Of a DNA stretch of 64,000 nt, positions 52,087-61,113 are shown one piece after another (position 1 is the stretch's first letter; every line of letters begins with the position of its first letter). The notes under the pieces were generated by a model. The model was not told the DNA's origin. It ran no database searches and saw only the letters and a program-made list of their open reading frames with translations. This DNA comes from G965197555 sp965197555 (GTDB taxonomy: Bacteria > Chloroflexota > Dehalococcoidia > Lucifugimonadales > UBA3495). The translations under genes were made by a program, and so were the position numbers. The stretch lies in the NCBI GenBank assembly GCA_965197555.1, contig OZ240213.1, positions 2,356,001-2,420,000 on the forward strand. Reading direction: 5' to 3'.

Positions 52087-52956
52087 ATGGGCAACCCGGC
52101 CCTCTACGAGATTGAGCATGTCTCCCGTTACCTGTACTCATCACCGGCACGGCGCTGTGTCCTCTCCCTCTGTCTGAAGCCACGCGACGACGCTCAGCAA
52201 CGGCTTCTGCGGTTCGATGTGGTGACCAGCCCCCCAGCGCCGCTGAACAACGAGACGGACTCCTTTGGCAACACCAAACATGTGCTAAACATCCATAGGC
52301 AGCACGAAGCGCTGGAGATCACTGCCCGCTCCACCGTGGAACGGGTGCGGCCTGACCCGCTGCCGGATTCCCCGGATAGGGGTGGTTGGGGGGAGATTAG
52401 TTCATGGAAGGAATCATTCAGTCATTGGGACTTCACTCACCCCAGCGCTTTGGCTCGACCTTCCCCCGCCCTCACCGCTTTCGTAGACGAGATGGCCATC
52501 CAGGCCCACGGCAGTCCGTTGGAGTCGCTGTTAAGGCTTTCCGACACCCTCTACCACAGCTTCCAGTACGTCCCGGGCAGCACCTCGGTGATTTCTCCCG
52601 TGGAGCACATCCTGGAATCAAGGCAGGGAGTCTGCCAGGACTACGCCCACGTGATGATCGCCATCGCCCGGTCCTGGCACATCCCGGCCCGCTATGTCTC
52701 GGGCTACTTGTACGTGGACGGTCCCGAAGGCGATGAGGCGTCCCAAACGGCCAGCCATGCCTGGGTGGAATGCCTCCTGCCCGGCCTGGGCTGGGTTGGC
52801 TTCGATCCCACCAATCGTTGCTTGGCTGACGAGCGGCACGTTCGAGTGGGAGTTGGCCGCGATTATCAGGACGTGGCCCCGGTCCGGGGCGTCTTCGTAG
52901 GGGGTGGAGACGCTCGGCTTGACGTGGAGGTGCGAGTACGCGCCAGCCGCCGCTGA
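52087..52956 (+). CDS. Transglutaminase-like cysteine protease domain protein
   Basis: About 289 residues from the ATG at 52087, right after the alpha-E stop; in-frame ATGs at 52066 and 52048 would overlap that gene. The N-terminal region (LYEIEHVSRYLYSSPARRCV) is the bacterial transglutaminase-like N domain. The catalytic triad is visible: C183 in SRQGVCQDYAHV, H224 in TASHAWVECL and D240 in WVGFDPTN. Third gene of the ATP-grasp/alpha-E/transglutaminase operon, suggesting assembly or trimming of a peptide-like product (inference from the conserved trio). Confidence 0.9.
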   Translation: MGNPALYEIEHVSRYLYSSPARRCVLSLCLKPRDDAQQRLLRFDVVTSPPAPLNNETDSFGNTKHVLNIHRQHEALEITARSTVERVRPDPLPDSPDRGGWGEISSWKESFSHWDFTHPSALARPSPALTAFVDEMAIQAHGSPLESLLRLSDTLYHSFQYVPGSTSVISPVEHILESRQGVCQDYAHVMIAIARSWHIPARYVSGYLYVDGPEGDEASQTASHAWVECLLPGLGWVGFDPTNRCLADERHVRVGVGRDYQDVAPVRGVFVGGGDARLDVEVRVRASRR

Positions 52957-53179
52957 TTGCTGCCAGCAGGCCTTGAAGAGGGGCCCGGCGGGCGGCGCGC
53001 CCTAAGCCACCCGGAACACCTTACATAACTTCGTAGCCCATATGGTTGATTACCTTGACTTCAGTGATATTCACCTACCCTGGGTGCGGTGAGCTAGCCG
53101 AACCAGAGGCGCAAGGCTAACGGGGAAATCATGGCAGTTGAGAAAAAGTGGACAGCCCAAGACGCAGGCCGAAACCCTG

Positions 53180-53767
53180 TCAGAGGGGTGAGCCATCGGT
53201 TAAAATCAGATGTATCGAGCGCAAAGAGAGGTCCCCACCGTGGGAACATTCAACTGGCCACTGCGGGTTTCCAGCATGGACGGCCAGCAGTCCCGCGCTG
53301 GCGTCCTCCAACGACGACTCCAGCCTATTTGGGGGAATTTGTTCCGGGTCGCTTTGTCCCGTCAAACGGTTCTTATTGAACCCTTGGCCAAAATATCCGC
53401 GCAGCGCGTCCCGGTCCGCCACCAGCCACGCCTCCATGGCCTGCACCATCAGATAAGCAATGTTATCGTCGGCTCCATCCGGCTGACGCCATCCGTCGTT
53501 ATCTCGCAGATACTCCCACGTGGATTGGTCCTCCTTGACCGGCCCCTCGCTGTCTACCAGCAGAACATTAATCTCGTCGCCTCCCGCCTTTCTGACCGTG
53601 TCTGAGAAGCGCCGAAAAGCTCTCGCTCTATCTCCACACCGCACTACCTTTGGTAGGCGTCCGGAGAGCCCCGCCGATGCGAAAAATCTACTCCACTCGG
53701 TGCGAAAGAGGCTGTCATCCTTATCGCCGCCACCACCGCCCTCAATGAAAATTCTGACCCTTACCAC
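53180..53767 (-). CDS. DUF4276 family protein with divergent C-terminus, partner of AAA ATPase
   Basis: About 195 residues from the GTG at 53767, chosen because the family begins VRVRIFIEGGG; a longer ATG start at 53797 overlaps the ATPase more. The body shows the TOPRIM-like DUF4276 pattern: acidic FIEGGGGGDKDD, INVLLVDSEGPV, DNIAYLMVQAMEAWLVADRD and YFGQGFNKNRL. The expected end ('KGRHSF.IL' type) is replaced by GNPQWPVECSHGGD..., so the C-terminus is altered or truncated. It overlaps the ATPase gene by 7 bp. DUF4276-ATPase pairs resemble two-gene OLD/PARIS-like defence units (established association; function here is inference). Confidence 0.75.
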   Translation of the reverse strand: MVRVRIFIEGGGGGDKDDSLFRTEWSRFFASAGLSGRLPKVVRCGDRARAFRRFSDTVRKAGGDEINVLLVDSEGPVKEDQSTWEYLRDNDGWRQPDGADDNIAYLMVQAMEAWLVADRDALRGYFGQGFNKNRLTGQSDPEQIPPNRLESSLEDASAGLLAVHAGNPQWPVECSHGGDLSLRSIHLILTDGSPL

Positions 53768-54891
53768 CGATTTCCCCCAATTCCCCCCATGCTCCACACC
53801 CGGCCTAAGCTGTGCTCATCCAGCCACGACTCCAGAGCCTCTGGGTCAGCCCGCTTGAACCAGGTTTGTCCTTCGTGCTTGTCGCAGGCCACCACGCTGG
53901 TCGGGTGGTCGGTCAGCGCGTCGACCAGCGTGTGAGAATGCGTGGTCACCACCAGTTGGGTGCGCTCCGACGCCTCAACCAGCAGGTTCGCTAGTTCAAA
54001 CACAATGTCAGGATGCAGGCCCAACTCCGGCTCTTCAATGCCAATCAAGGGCGGTGGGTCGGGGTCAAGCAGCACCGTTAGCAAGCTCAGGTAGCGCAGC
54101 GTACCGTCGGAAAGCCGCTCCGCCGGAATTTGCCGGCCTCCGTTTTCCTCAATCACAGTGGACACCTTGCCGTCAATAAACGGCGTGGTGATTTCTACAA
54201 TTCCATCGTAGAGTCTGTTCAGGTACTTCCCCAGAGTAGCCCGCCTATTGGACGAAAACCGCGAAATTACGCTGGGCAGGTTTCCAGCGTTTTCCGTAAG
54301 CCACTTATCATTTTCATAGGGCCAAGAGGCAATCGGATCGTAAAGGTCACGCTTGTATCTTACGCTGTGGTCCTGCCCCTCGGGGGGTATTGAGCCCGAG
54401 TTTTCCGTATCACTCGGCCAAGACGACCTTACCGGAGGTCCTTGCCCGTCGCGTATAGATGCCAGCGACCCGAATGCCCAATTGTTGTACAGGCGGATAT
54501 CGCTATAGTGACGGTGCAGGATGGCTAGCTCACTTGTGCCTGCCATCGGTATATATTCTTTTACATGACCTCCGGTAGAGGGGAAGAGTTCCAGATGATA
54601 CTCCCATTGCCGTTCCATTCCCGGCGGTTTCACGTCGGCAACCACCATGGCTTTAGCCGGAGCTTCGTCGCTCATGTGCGGTGGGCCATGCCACAGCAAT
54701 TTTTCCCAATTCCTGCGGTCGAACAGCGCCTTGTCGCCTCCGGCGGCAGTTCGCAGCAGCCCAAGCACTTGCTGCAGATTCGACTTGCCGGAGCCATTCG
54801 GCCCGATGAGCAGGTTCAACGGTTCCAGAGGCAGATCAATACCGTCCGGCCCGAATGACAGCAGCCCTTGTACACGCAATCGTTCTATCAG
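53761..54891 (-). CDS. AAA_15/AAA_21 ATPase paired with DUF4276
   Basis: 376 residues from the ATG at 54891 (MLIERLRVQGLLSFGPDGID), the family's usual start; the upstream extension to 54936 is unlike the family. Walker A is GPNGSGKS (31-38), signature LSDGTLRYLSLLTVL, Walker B GIEEPELGLHP and H-loop VVTTHSHTLVDAL. These SMC-like ATPases pair with TOPRIM-type nucleases in OLD and PARIS-type defence. Here the next gene, overlapping its stop, is the DUF4276 protein. The pair stands alone in an accessory region. Confidence 0.88.
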   Translation of the reverse strand: MIERLRVQGLLSFGPDGIDLPLEPLNLLIGPNGSGKSNLQQVLGLLRTAAGGDKALFDRRNWEKLLWHGPPHMSDEAPAKAMVVADVKPPGMERQWEYHLELFPSTGGHVKEYIPMAGTSELAILHRHYSDIRLYNNWAFGSLASIRDGQGPPVRSSWPSDTENSGSIPPEGQDHSVRYKRDLYDPIASWPYENDKWLTENAGNLPSVISRFSSNRRATLGKYLNRLYDGIVEITTPFIDGKVSTVIEENGGRQIPAERLSDGTLRYLSLLTVLLDPDPPPLIGIEEPELGLHPDIVFELANLLVEASERTQLVVTTHSHTLVDALTDHPTSVVACDKHEGQTWFKRADPEALESWLDEHSLGRVWSMGGIGGNRW

Positions 54892-55112
54892 CATGACAAC
54901 ACCGTCCGTAACGCATCCCTTCGCCTCAAAGTTCACATCCGTATCCTATTCTACCAAAAGACGCCGTTTCCCCAATCCAGACTCTACCCGTAAATCTCAG
55001 CCTTACCCGCCGCAATCGCCAGGGCAATCGCATCTTAACCGAGCAGAACTGTGAGGCGGTAGTCCTGGCGCCAGCCGGCATTGAGACGTTTACCTTTATT
55101 CCAATTGAGGTG

Positions 55113-55436
55113 CTATTGCCCTGGGGTGTCATAGAAGGGGACGGAGGCCGGGGCCCAGGGGATAAGGGAGCGGAGGAGTTGGCCGCTGCCGGGGATGGTG
55201 TCTTGGGTGCGGCACCTATCCAGATATTGGTGCACGGCCATGAAGGTGGGAAGGCGGAACCCGGCGTCGACCACCCGTCTGATGAAGGGATGGGACCCGG
55301 GCAGGGGCTGGCGGTCGGCCTGGGCCACGGTCGATTGGAGACAAAATTCCTGGGCCAACCGGCGTAGCCGGAGGGTGGCGAGAGGGATGGCCAATTTGCG
55401 GCGGAGGGCATTGACGCGGCGTCTCAGGTCGTTCAT
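55113..55436 (-). CDS. Small basic protein of unknown function
   Basis: 107 residues, helical and arginine-rich at the start (MNDLRRRVNALRRKLAIPLA, then LRRLAQEFCLQSTVAQ), then FIRRVVDAGFRLPTFMAVHQYLDR. There is an AGGAGG upstream, though 12 bp from the ATG. No known motif. The sustained amphipathic helices suggest a real protein, but base composition nearby is similar in all frames. It is followed on the minus strand by nothing recognisable before the ATPase gene. Confidence 0.4.
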   Translation of the reverse strand: MNDLRRRVNALRRKLAIPLATLRLRRLAQEFCLQSTVAQADRQPLPGSHPFIRRVVDAGFRLPTFMAVHQYLDRCRTQDTIPGSGQLLRSLIPWAPASVPFYDTPGQ

Positions 55437-55538
55437 TGGTAAGGGTTACCTCCTGGCGTTTATTGGGCGTTTATTGGGGGGTGGCGCGGGATTTTTTCGG
55501 TTTCCCTCTCATTTCCTCTCATTTCCGGTCATTTTGCC

Positions 55539-55711
55539 CCTTCGACGCGGCTCAGGATGACCCTTCGACGGGGCTCAGGATGAGCGGGGGGAGGACTTGG
55601 GTGTCCTGCTCCCCCTACCAATCCCTTCGACGCGGCTCAGGACAGGCCTTCGACGCGGCTCAGGATGATCGGGGAGGCGCTCAGGACGACCCTTCGACGC
55701 GGCTCAGGACG
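55539..55711. repeat. Cluster of five CTTCGAC(G)CGGCTCAGGA-type repeats
   Basis: Five ~22-bp copies (starting about 55539, 55562, 55623, 55647 and 55690) read CCTTCGACGCGGCTCAGGAT with small variations (GGGG for GCGG, GACA or GACG endings). A related single copy lies near 48249. A short TCATTTCC triplication (about 55510-55535) precedes them. They are intergenic REP-like repeats. Confidence 0.8.
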
Positions 55712-56229
55712 AGCGGGGCCGACGTTTATTATGGTAGGGAGGTGTATTCCGGGCTGGGAAGGACGTGGTGTCAGTGTGGGGGGTCTTCTACTGCCCTGCG
55801 TGCCTGGTGCTCAATATGCGAGGGCGAACAGGGGCGGAGGGGTCTATCGATCCAAGATGCGATTGTCCTGCCCTGGCGGTTGGTCTTGCCTTGACGGAGT
55901 GTTAACCACGATAATGTGTACTTGGCTGGCCCCTGGGTTTACTAGTTGACAGCGTCGGCACCCACAGCAGTCGGCTGGGCGAACCTCTTATACTGACAGA
56001 CCCGAGGCTCGTGAGACGAGTTTGCGGAGTCGTCCTACCGACTCCTTATATTGACGCCTACCAGCGAAAAGGTCTCAATACGGGCTGCTTAGGCCCACCA
56101 ACTTTCCTTGGAGATACGAAATCATCTTCGGAGACTTTGGGGAGTGAATTATTGGTCGCTGGATTGCTTACAAAAAGCGGATCCGACCCCAACTTGTGAC
56201 AAACCGTTACCGGTAGGAGGTACCGTGAC
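55712..56229. other. Non-coding stretch before the dehalogenase-like gene
   Basis: No gene motif is seen on either strand. The last ~20 bp hold the AGGAGG ribosome binding site of the next gene; a promoter is not obvious. Confidence 0.4.
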
Positions 56230-57513
56230 ATGAAACTTGAGCTGCGGCGGCGCGCCAAATCCCAGTCGCAAAAGGATTCAAATACAAACGGCCGCGTCAC
56301 GGCCGCCGAAATGTACCAAGTGCAAGATTCGTACGTTCGGTTCAATCAAAGAGACCATATGGGCTCGCAGATGGTTTGGGATGCCCAGTTCAAGGCTGAA
56401 CGAGCCAAACTAAAGGACAAGCAGCGACAGCTTACAGAAAAGGGACGCGCCGGTTTCGAGGCCACCGCGTGGGGCCTGGACTCCGCAGCGGATTCCCTGC
56501 TAACTCTTATGGACTTCTCAAAGAATCAGGCGGATACGAGAGCTACCGCATGGCAGACCAAAGTGGAGCCCGCGCCAACGGGTCGCCCGGAAACTTCCCC
56601 TAACGAGGCCTCGCAGATTGTGCGCAAGGCTGCCCAAGTGCTGGGAGCGGACCAGGTTGGCTTTGCTGAGCTGGACCGTCGCTGGGTGTATTCCCATTAC
56701 TTCGATCAGGAGACTAAGAAGGACTACCCCATCAAGTTCTCCGATGATCCCGGTTACGAACAGTACGACCAGCCCATTTGCCTTGAAGATGGGACTCGGG
56801 TCATCCCAAAGGAGATGAAATACGTGGTGGTGTTGCTCCACGAGTGGGGTAAGGACATGGACGGCACGGAGCATGCACCGTCCCTTCTTACTGAAGGACT
56901 CAGCACACTGGCATATGCCAGAATGGCACCGACCCTGTGGATGCTGGCTGAGTTTATACGAGGGCTGGGGTACAACGCCATTCCCGCGGCCAATGACACA
57001 GCCTTGAGCATCCCCCTAGCTGTCGATGCGGGCCTCGGCCAGCTAGGGAGACATGGCCTTTTAATCAACCCCAAGGTGGGGGCGCGCTGCCGTATTTCCA
57101 AGATATTCACCGACCTTCCGCTGGAGGCCGCTGGCGCCGTGGACTCCGGCATTACCGAGTTCTGCAACGCATGTCTGAAATGTGTTCCGAAGTGCGGCAC
57201 GAAAGCTATCACAACTGGCAACCGAAGTTTCGAGCCCTTGGACGAGAGCAATTCAACGGGAGTACTTTCGTGGAAGGTAGATGCAAAGAAGTGCATGACC
57301 TTCCAGAATCGTGTCGGGACCACCTGTAGCACGTGCGTCCGCAGGTGCGCTTGGACCAAGCCGCCCCGCAGGGTATATGCCATACCGCGTTTCTTTATCC
57401 GGAACTTCCGGTGGCGGTGGTTGAACAAGTCCTGGGTGTGGCTCGACGACCTAGCGGGAAACGGAAAGTTTGACAAGAAGGCTGACGACTTCTGGGTGGC
57501 GAGTGGGCGCTGA
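56230..57513 (+). CDS. Reductive-dehalogenase-family (RdhA-like) corrinoid iron-sulfur protein
   Basis: 427 residues with AGGAGG 9 bp upstream. Two ferredoxin-type [4Fe-4S] motifs are intact: C312-x2-C315-x2-C318-x3-C322 (CNACLKCVPKC) and C355 to C366-x2-C369-x3-C373 (CMTFQN...CSTCVRRC). The corrinoid-binding block LGQLGRHGLLINPKVGARCR is the typical RdhA text, after GYNAIPAANDTALSIPLA. Respiratory RdhA proteins carry a Tat signal (RRxFxK) and an RdhB anchor follows; neither is here. The N-terminus is charged and there is no membrane segment, so it resembles the soluble or catabolic homologues reported in marine Chloroflexota. The substrate is unknown. Confidence 0.88.
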   Translation: MKLELRRRAKSQSQKDSNTNGRVTAAEMYQVQDSYVRFNQRDHMGSQMVWDAQFKAERAKLKDKQRQLTEKGRAGFEATAWGLDSAADSLLTLMDFSKNQADTRATAWQTKVEPAPTGRPETSPNEASQIVRKAAQVLGADQVGFAELDRRWVYSHYFDQETKKDYPIKFSDDPGYEQYDQPICLEDGTRVIPKEMKYVVVLLHEWGKDMDGTEHAPSLLTEGLSTLAYARMAPTLWMLAEFIRGLGYNAIPAANDTALSIPLAVDAGLGQLGRHGLLINPKVGARCRISKIFTDLPLEAAGAVDSGITEFCNACLKCVPKCGTKAITTGNRSFEPLDESNSTGVLSWKVDAKKCMTFQNRVGTTCSTCVRRCAWTKPPRRVYAIPRFFIRNFRWRWLNKSWVWLDDLAGNGKFDKKADDFWVASGR

Positions 57514-57529
57514 CAGATCGTGGGCTAGG

Positions 57530-57600
57530 GAGAGCTTCACAGGCGATCCCGTCCCCGTCCTTATCTAAGCAACGGAGGGATCGTTGACAGGTCCACCCGC
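57530..57600 (-). pseudogene. Excalibur-domain remnant
   Basis: The minus strand reads CQRSLRCLDKDGDGIACEAL, the calcium-binding excalibur motif (DxDxDGxACE), with no start, signal peptide or protein context around it. It is a leftover of a small secreted protein, wedged behind the dehalogenase gene. Confidence 0.5.
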
Positions 57601-57606
57601 AGAATT

Positions 57607-57635
57607 GACACCCCGGCTCAGAGAACCGGGGTGTC
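57607..57635 (+). terminator. Hairpin terminator after the dehalogenase-like gene
   Basis: GACACCCCGG and CCGGGGTGTC form a perfect 10-bp stem with a 9-nt loop, about 95 bp after the stop codon; TTGCATT follows rather than a T run. Probably a terminator. Confidence 0.5.
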
Positions 57636-57843
57636 TTGCATTCGACACTCGACAATTTCCGCACTCTTATGTGCTGAAAAGCGTGAGAGTTCGAGTCTTC
57701 CCCACCTAGGCGAAGGAGGCTTTCAGCGCCCTCGTTCCTTCGTCCACGGCGCGCCGTCGTTAGTCCAGCACCGTGGGCCAAACCTGGCCGCCTTTGGGTA
57801 GGCATTCGACGCAGGATACTATCAAGAAATTGAGTGGAGACCC

Positions 57844-58845
57844 ATGGAAGTAGGACTTTATATACGCGATTACATGGAAGACTCCGACCGGCCCATGTAC
57901 CAGCAGGTGGAAGAAGCCGCCGAGGTATGCCGTCGCGCCAAATCGCTGGGGTTTTCGGTCATTTACATGCCCCAGCACTACATATCCCATCCCACCGTCT
58001 GGATGCAGCCGATGCAAACGTTGGCCCGATTGGCTCCCGATGCCGAGGGCTTGAAGCTTCTGACCGGCGTTCTATTGCTTCCCTACCACAACCCGGTGGA
58101 CATCGCCGAGCAGACGGTAACGCTGGACCACATCAGCAACGGACGGTTCATTCTCGGAGTGGGGTTGGGTTACCGGGTAGCGGAGCTTTCTGCATTTGGA
58201 ACCAACCGGAGAGACCGGGTGAGCCGCTTCGAAGAGTCCATTGAGCTGATGAAGCTTCTGTGGAGCGGGGAGGAGGTCAACTACGATGGGAAGCACTGGC
58301 AAGTACATGACGCCAAGCTGGCCCTGACCCCCTTACAGGAGCCGCATCCTCCAATCTGGATTGCGGCGCAGAGCCGAGGCGCGGTGCGCCGTGCAGCGGC
58401 CCTCGCCGACCGGGTTATCCTCGGGCCGCAGCCGGGATGGAGGGACATCAGCGTGCTGACCCGTCAGTACAAGGAAGCCCTCGAAGAGCTGGGCAGGGAC
58501 CCCACAGGGCGAATCGGCGTTCACCGCTCCATCGCCATAGCGAAGGACCGTGAAACGGCCATCACCGAGGCCAGGGAAATGGCGGCAAAGAAAGCCGGTA
58601 TGTACAGCTCTTTCAACATGCAGGAAAACACCACGGTGGATTTCGGACTTGGAGGGCAGCGGGAGTTGCCCGATTGGGCGGTAGCCGGCAGCCCGCAGGA
58701 CTGCGCCGAAATCATCAACCGTTGCAAAGAAGAGGAAGGCTTAGACTACATCGGGCTGGCCAGCTTGAATCTGCCCAAGGGATTCCCAGCCAAGTTGGAG
58801 TATCTGCAGCTTATTTCCGAGGAACTGCTACCGCACTTGCAATAA
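57844..58845 (+). CDS. LLM-class flavin-dependent oxidoreductase (luciferase-like)
   Basis: 333 residues. Bacterial-luciferase fold text: MEVGLYIRDYME at strand 1, LKLLTGVLLLPYHNPVDIAE, LDHISNGRFILGVGLGYRVA (the family's G.G.G block), FEESIELMKLLWSGEEV and HPPIWIAAQSRGAVRRAA. These enzymes use reduced FMN or F420 to oxygenate organic substrates; the cofactor cannot be decided. A GGAG precedes the ATG. SAR202-type genomes carry many such paralogues. The next gene, 100 bp on, is an SMP-30-type lactonase, suggesting a shared catabolic path (inference). Confidence 0.92.
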   Translation: MEVGLYIRDYMEDSDRPMYQQVEEAAEVCRRAKSLGFSVIYMPQHYISHPTVWMQPMQTLARLAPDAEGLKLLTGVLLLPYHNPVDIAEQTVTLDHISNGRFILGVGLGYRVAELSAFGTNRRDRVSRFEESIELMKLLWSGEEVNYDGKHWQVHDAKLALTPLQEPHPPIWIAAQSRGAVRRAAALADRVILGPQPGWRDISVLTRQYKEALEELGRDPTGRIGVHRSIAIAKDRETAITEAREMAAKKAGMYSSFNMQENTTVDFGLGGQRELPDWAVAGSPQDCAEIINRCKEEEGLDYIGLASLNLPKGFPAKLEYLQLISEELLPHLQ

Positions 58846-58946
58846 CGGAAGCTGTTAGACACTATACTTCGATCTGGTATAGAGGAAGGAAGTATAGGAC
58901 TTGGTTGTTCCATCAGGTCCAAGGCTATGAAATGAGGAAGTGAGCA

Positions 58947-59786
58947 ATGGCGGGTAATTCACAATGGACTCCTGAACTGAGCCGACGCTGGGATGAGGGA
59001 ATAGCGGACCCGGCCGTGGAGGTCCTGGACCCACGCTTCCGCGCATACCGAATCGGGAATGCCGCCGTAGAGCGACTGTATACCGGTGCGCGTTGGGGCG
59101 AAGGCCCGGTATGGTTTGGCGACTTGAGGTCCCTGATTTTCAGCGATATACCCAACAACCGGATGCTGCGATACTGCGAGGTAACCGACAAGGTCACGTT
59201 GTTTCGTCTGCCCGCCAACTACAGCAACGGCAACACCCGAGACCGGCAGGGGCGTCTGATTACTTGCGAGCATCTAACACGCCGGATTACCCACACCGAA
59301 CACGACGGGAGTCTCACCGTATTACTGGACCGCTTTGACGGGAAACCCCTAAACGCCCCAAACGACCTGGTTGTTCATTCCGACGGAGCCGTTTGGTTTA
59401 CTGACCCTGGCTATGGAATTTTGGTGTTGTACGAGGGAGAGCGAGCCGAGGCCGAACTTCCCACGCGGGTCTACCGGCTGGATACCGTAACCGGCGTAGC
59501 TACGGTGGTAGCCGACGATCTGGTCAAACCCAACGGGCTGTGCTTTTCCCCGGACGAGTCGCGGCTGTACATTTCCGACACCGGCAGGTCCCACGACCCC
59601 GATGGACCGGGGCACATCCGAGCCTTTGAGGTAGTGGATGGTCGAAAGCTGCGTGGCGGCCAGGTTTTCGCCGGATATGTCTCCCGGATTTGCGGATGGC
59701 ATGCGGACTGGAACCCTGCTCAAACCTGTGCTTCGGCGGCGTCAAAAAGAACCGTCTGTTTATGACCTGTAGCCAGTCACTATATA
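58947..59786 (+). pseudogene. SMP-30/gluconolactonase-family gene, truncated by internal deletion and frameshift
   Basis: The N-terminal ~235 residues are intact beta-propeller text of the SMP-30 family: RWGEGPVWFGDLRSLIFSDI, GNTRDRQGRLITCEHLTRRI, NAPNDLVVHSDGAVWFTDPG and KPNGLCFSPDESRLYISDTG. After VFAGYVSRICGW the family's last ~60 residues are missing. In another frame the true end reappears (FGGVKKNRLFMTCSQSLYT). A deletion of roughly two blades plus a frame change occurred, so the last metal ligand region is lost. It sits ~75 bp from the end of an IS630 copy. Confidence 0.75.
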
Positions 59787-59860
59787 CGTAGAGGCGATAG
59801 GTAACCAGAGCCCCTAGCAATTACTGCCGGGTTGAATAGGATTCCGGACACTTGGCCTTG

Positions 59861-61056
59861 TAAACCAAAGCCAAGGTGAAACCCGCATTTGCGTCGGCTA
59901 GAATCAGGGAGGGCGTCAGGACTGGGAGCAGATTGAGTGGGGATGGTGATGGGTATGAGGGGGATAAGGCCGGACTTGGAGGGGTGGCAGTTGGACTTGG
60001 CGAGTGTGCGCAGCAGGATGTACCTAGCGCCGACACCCCGGGAGAGAGAACGGTGGCACGCACTGTGGCTCCTGTGCCGGGGCCTGACCGCCTCGGGCAC
60101 CGCCCAGGCACTGGGCCGGGATGTCACACATCGGCAGATGGGCCGCCGCTTCGGCGAGGGAGGGCCTGCAGCCTCGAGCAGACCGGGGGTTCCCCCCCGC
60201 ACTTGGCGAGACGCAACAGGCGAATTGACGGGGGCAGTGCAGGAGTTGCCGGATGTCGGGCATAGAAATGGCCAACTGGAACTGGAAAGTTGCGGCAGTT
60301 TGTCTCGAAGCGTTTCGGCATTGGCCTGAGCCGCAGCACTTGCCTGAACTATCTGCACCGCTTGGGGTTTGTCCTTCTGGTCGGCAGATGAGCAGAAGCG
60401 GGAGGCCTTCGTGGCGGAGTACGCCACCCTGTCGGACGAGGCGTGGCGTACGGGAGCGAAGATATTCTTCGCCGACGAGGCCCATTTCCGGGCCGATGCC
60501 GAATTGAGAGGCAAATGGGTGCTAAAGGGAGAGCCGGCCTTGGTGGACTCGACCAGCCCGAGCTATGGCGAAAAGGCCAGCTACTACTCGGCAGTGTGCC
60601 TGGAGACCGGTGAGGTGGAGTGGATGGACCTGGAGGGGAATAGCAACTCCGGAACCTCGGCTGCCTTCCTGGAGCGGTTGCGGCAGAGGCACTCCGGGCC
60701 GCTCAACGTGATTTGGGACAACGCGCCGGCGCACCGCGGCGAAGCCGTGAGTATCTGCGGACGCCGGGCTTGGGGCTGCGGCTGATGAACCTGCCGGGCT
60801 ACAGCCCGGACTTCAACGCCGATGAGGCCATCTGGGGCTGGGCAAGAGAGGAAGCCACCGGAAACCTGTGCTTGGGAACCAAGGCCCTGGTAAAGGAGAG
60901 GGTCGGGAATTTCCTCTGCGGGCTGTCCATCCGGAAAGACGAGGTCAAGGGCCGCTGCCGCACCGTCCTGCAATCAAAGGCCGAAGGCTTTCTGCGAGAA
61001 TCCCAGCCCAATCACCGATGTATTGTAAATGCACATCCCACCTTGGCTTTGGTTTA
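59861..61056. mobile_element. IS630-family insertion sequence (near full length, decayed)
   Basis: The ends TAAACCAAAGCCAAGG and CCTTGGCTTTGGTTTA are perfect inverted repeats of 16 bp, both bounded by TA, the IS630 target duplication. The length of 1196 bp fits the family. It shares end sequences with the two deleted copies at 7.46 and 10.38 kb. Confidence 0.85.
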
Positions 61057-61057
61057 G
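59937..61057 (+). pseudogene. IS630 transposase, broken in at least three frames
   Basis: Successive fragments cover the whole enzyme: the HTH part (RERERWHALWLLCRGLTASG), the first catalytic aspartate (IFFADEAHF), the second (NVIWDNAPAHRG) and the glutamate (PGYSPDFNADEAIWGWARE), ending in RCRTVLQSKAEGF. They lie in different frames with breaks near 60.25-60.37 and 60.74 kb, so no intact enzyme can be made without several frameshifts. Confidence 0.85.
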
Positions 61058-61113
61058 TAACATACTTTACGCTAGTTTTGCGGGTCAGACCCGCCTACCC
61101 CATTGGGCCTGCC

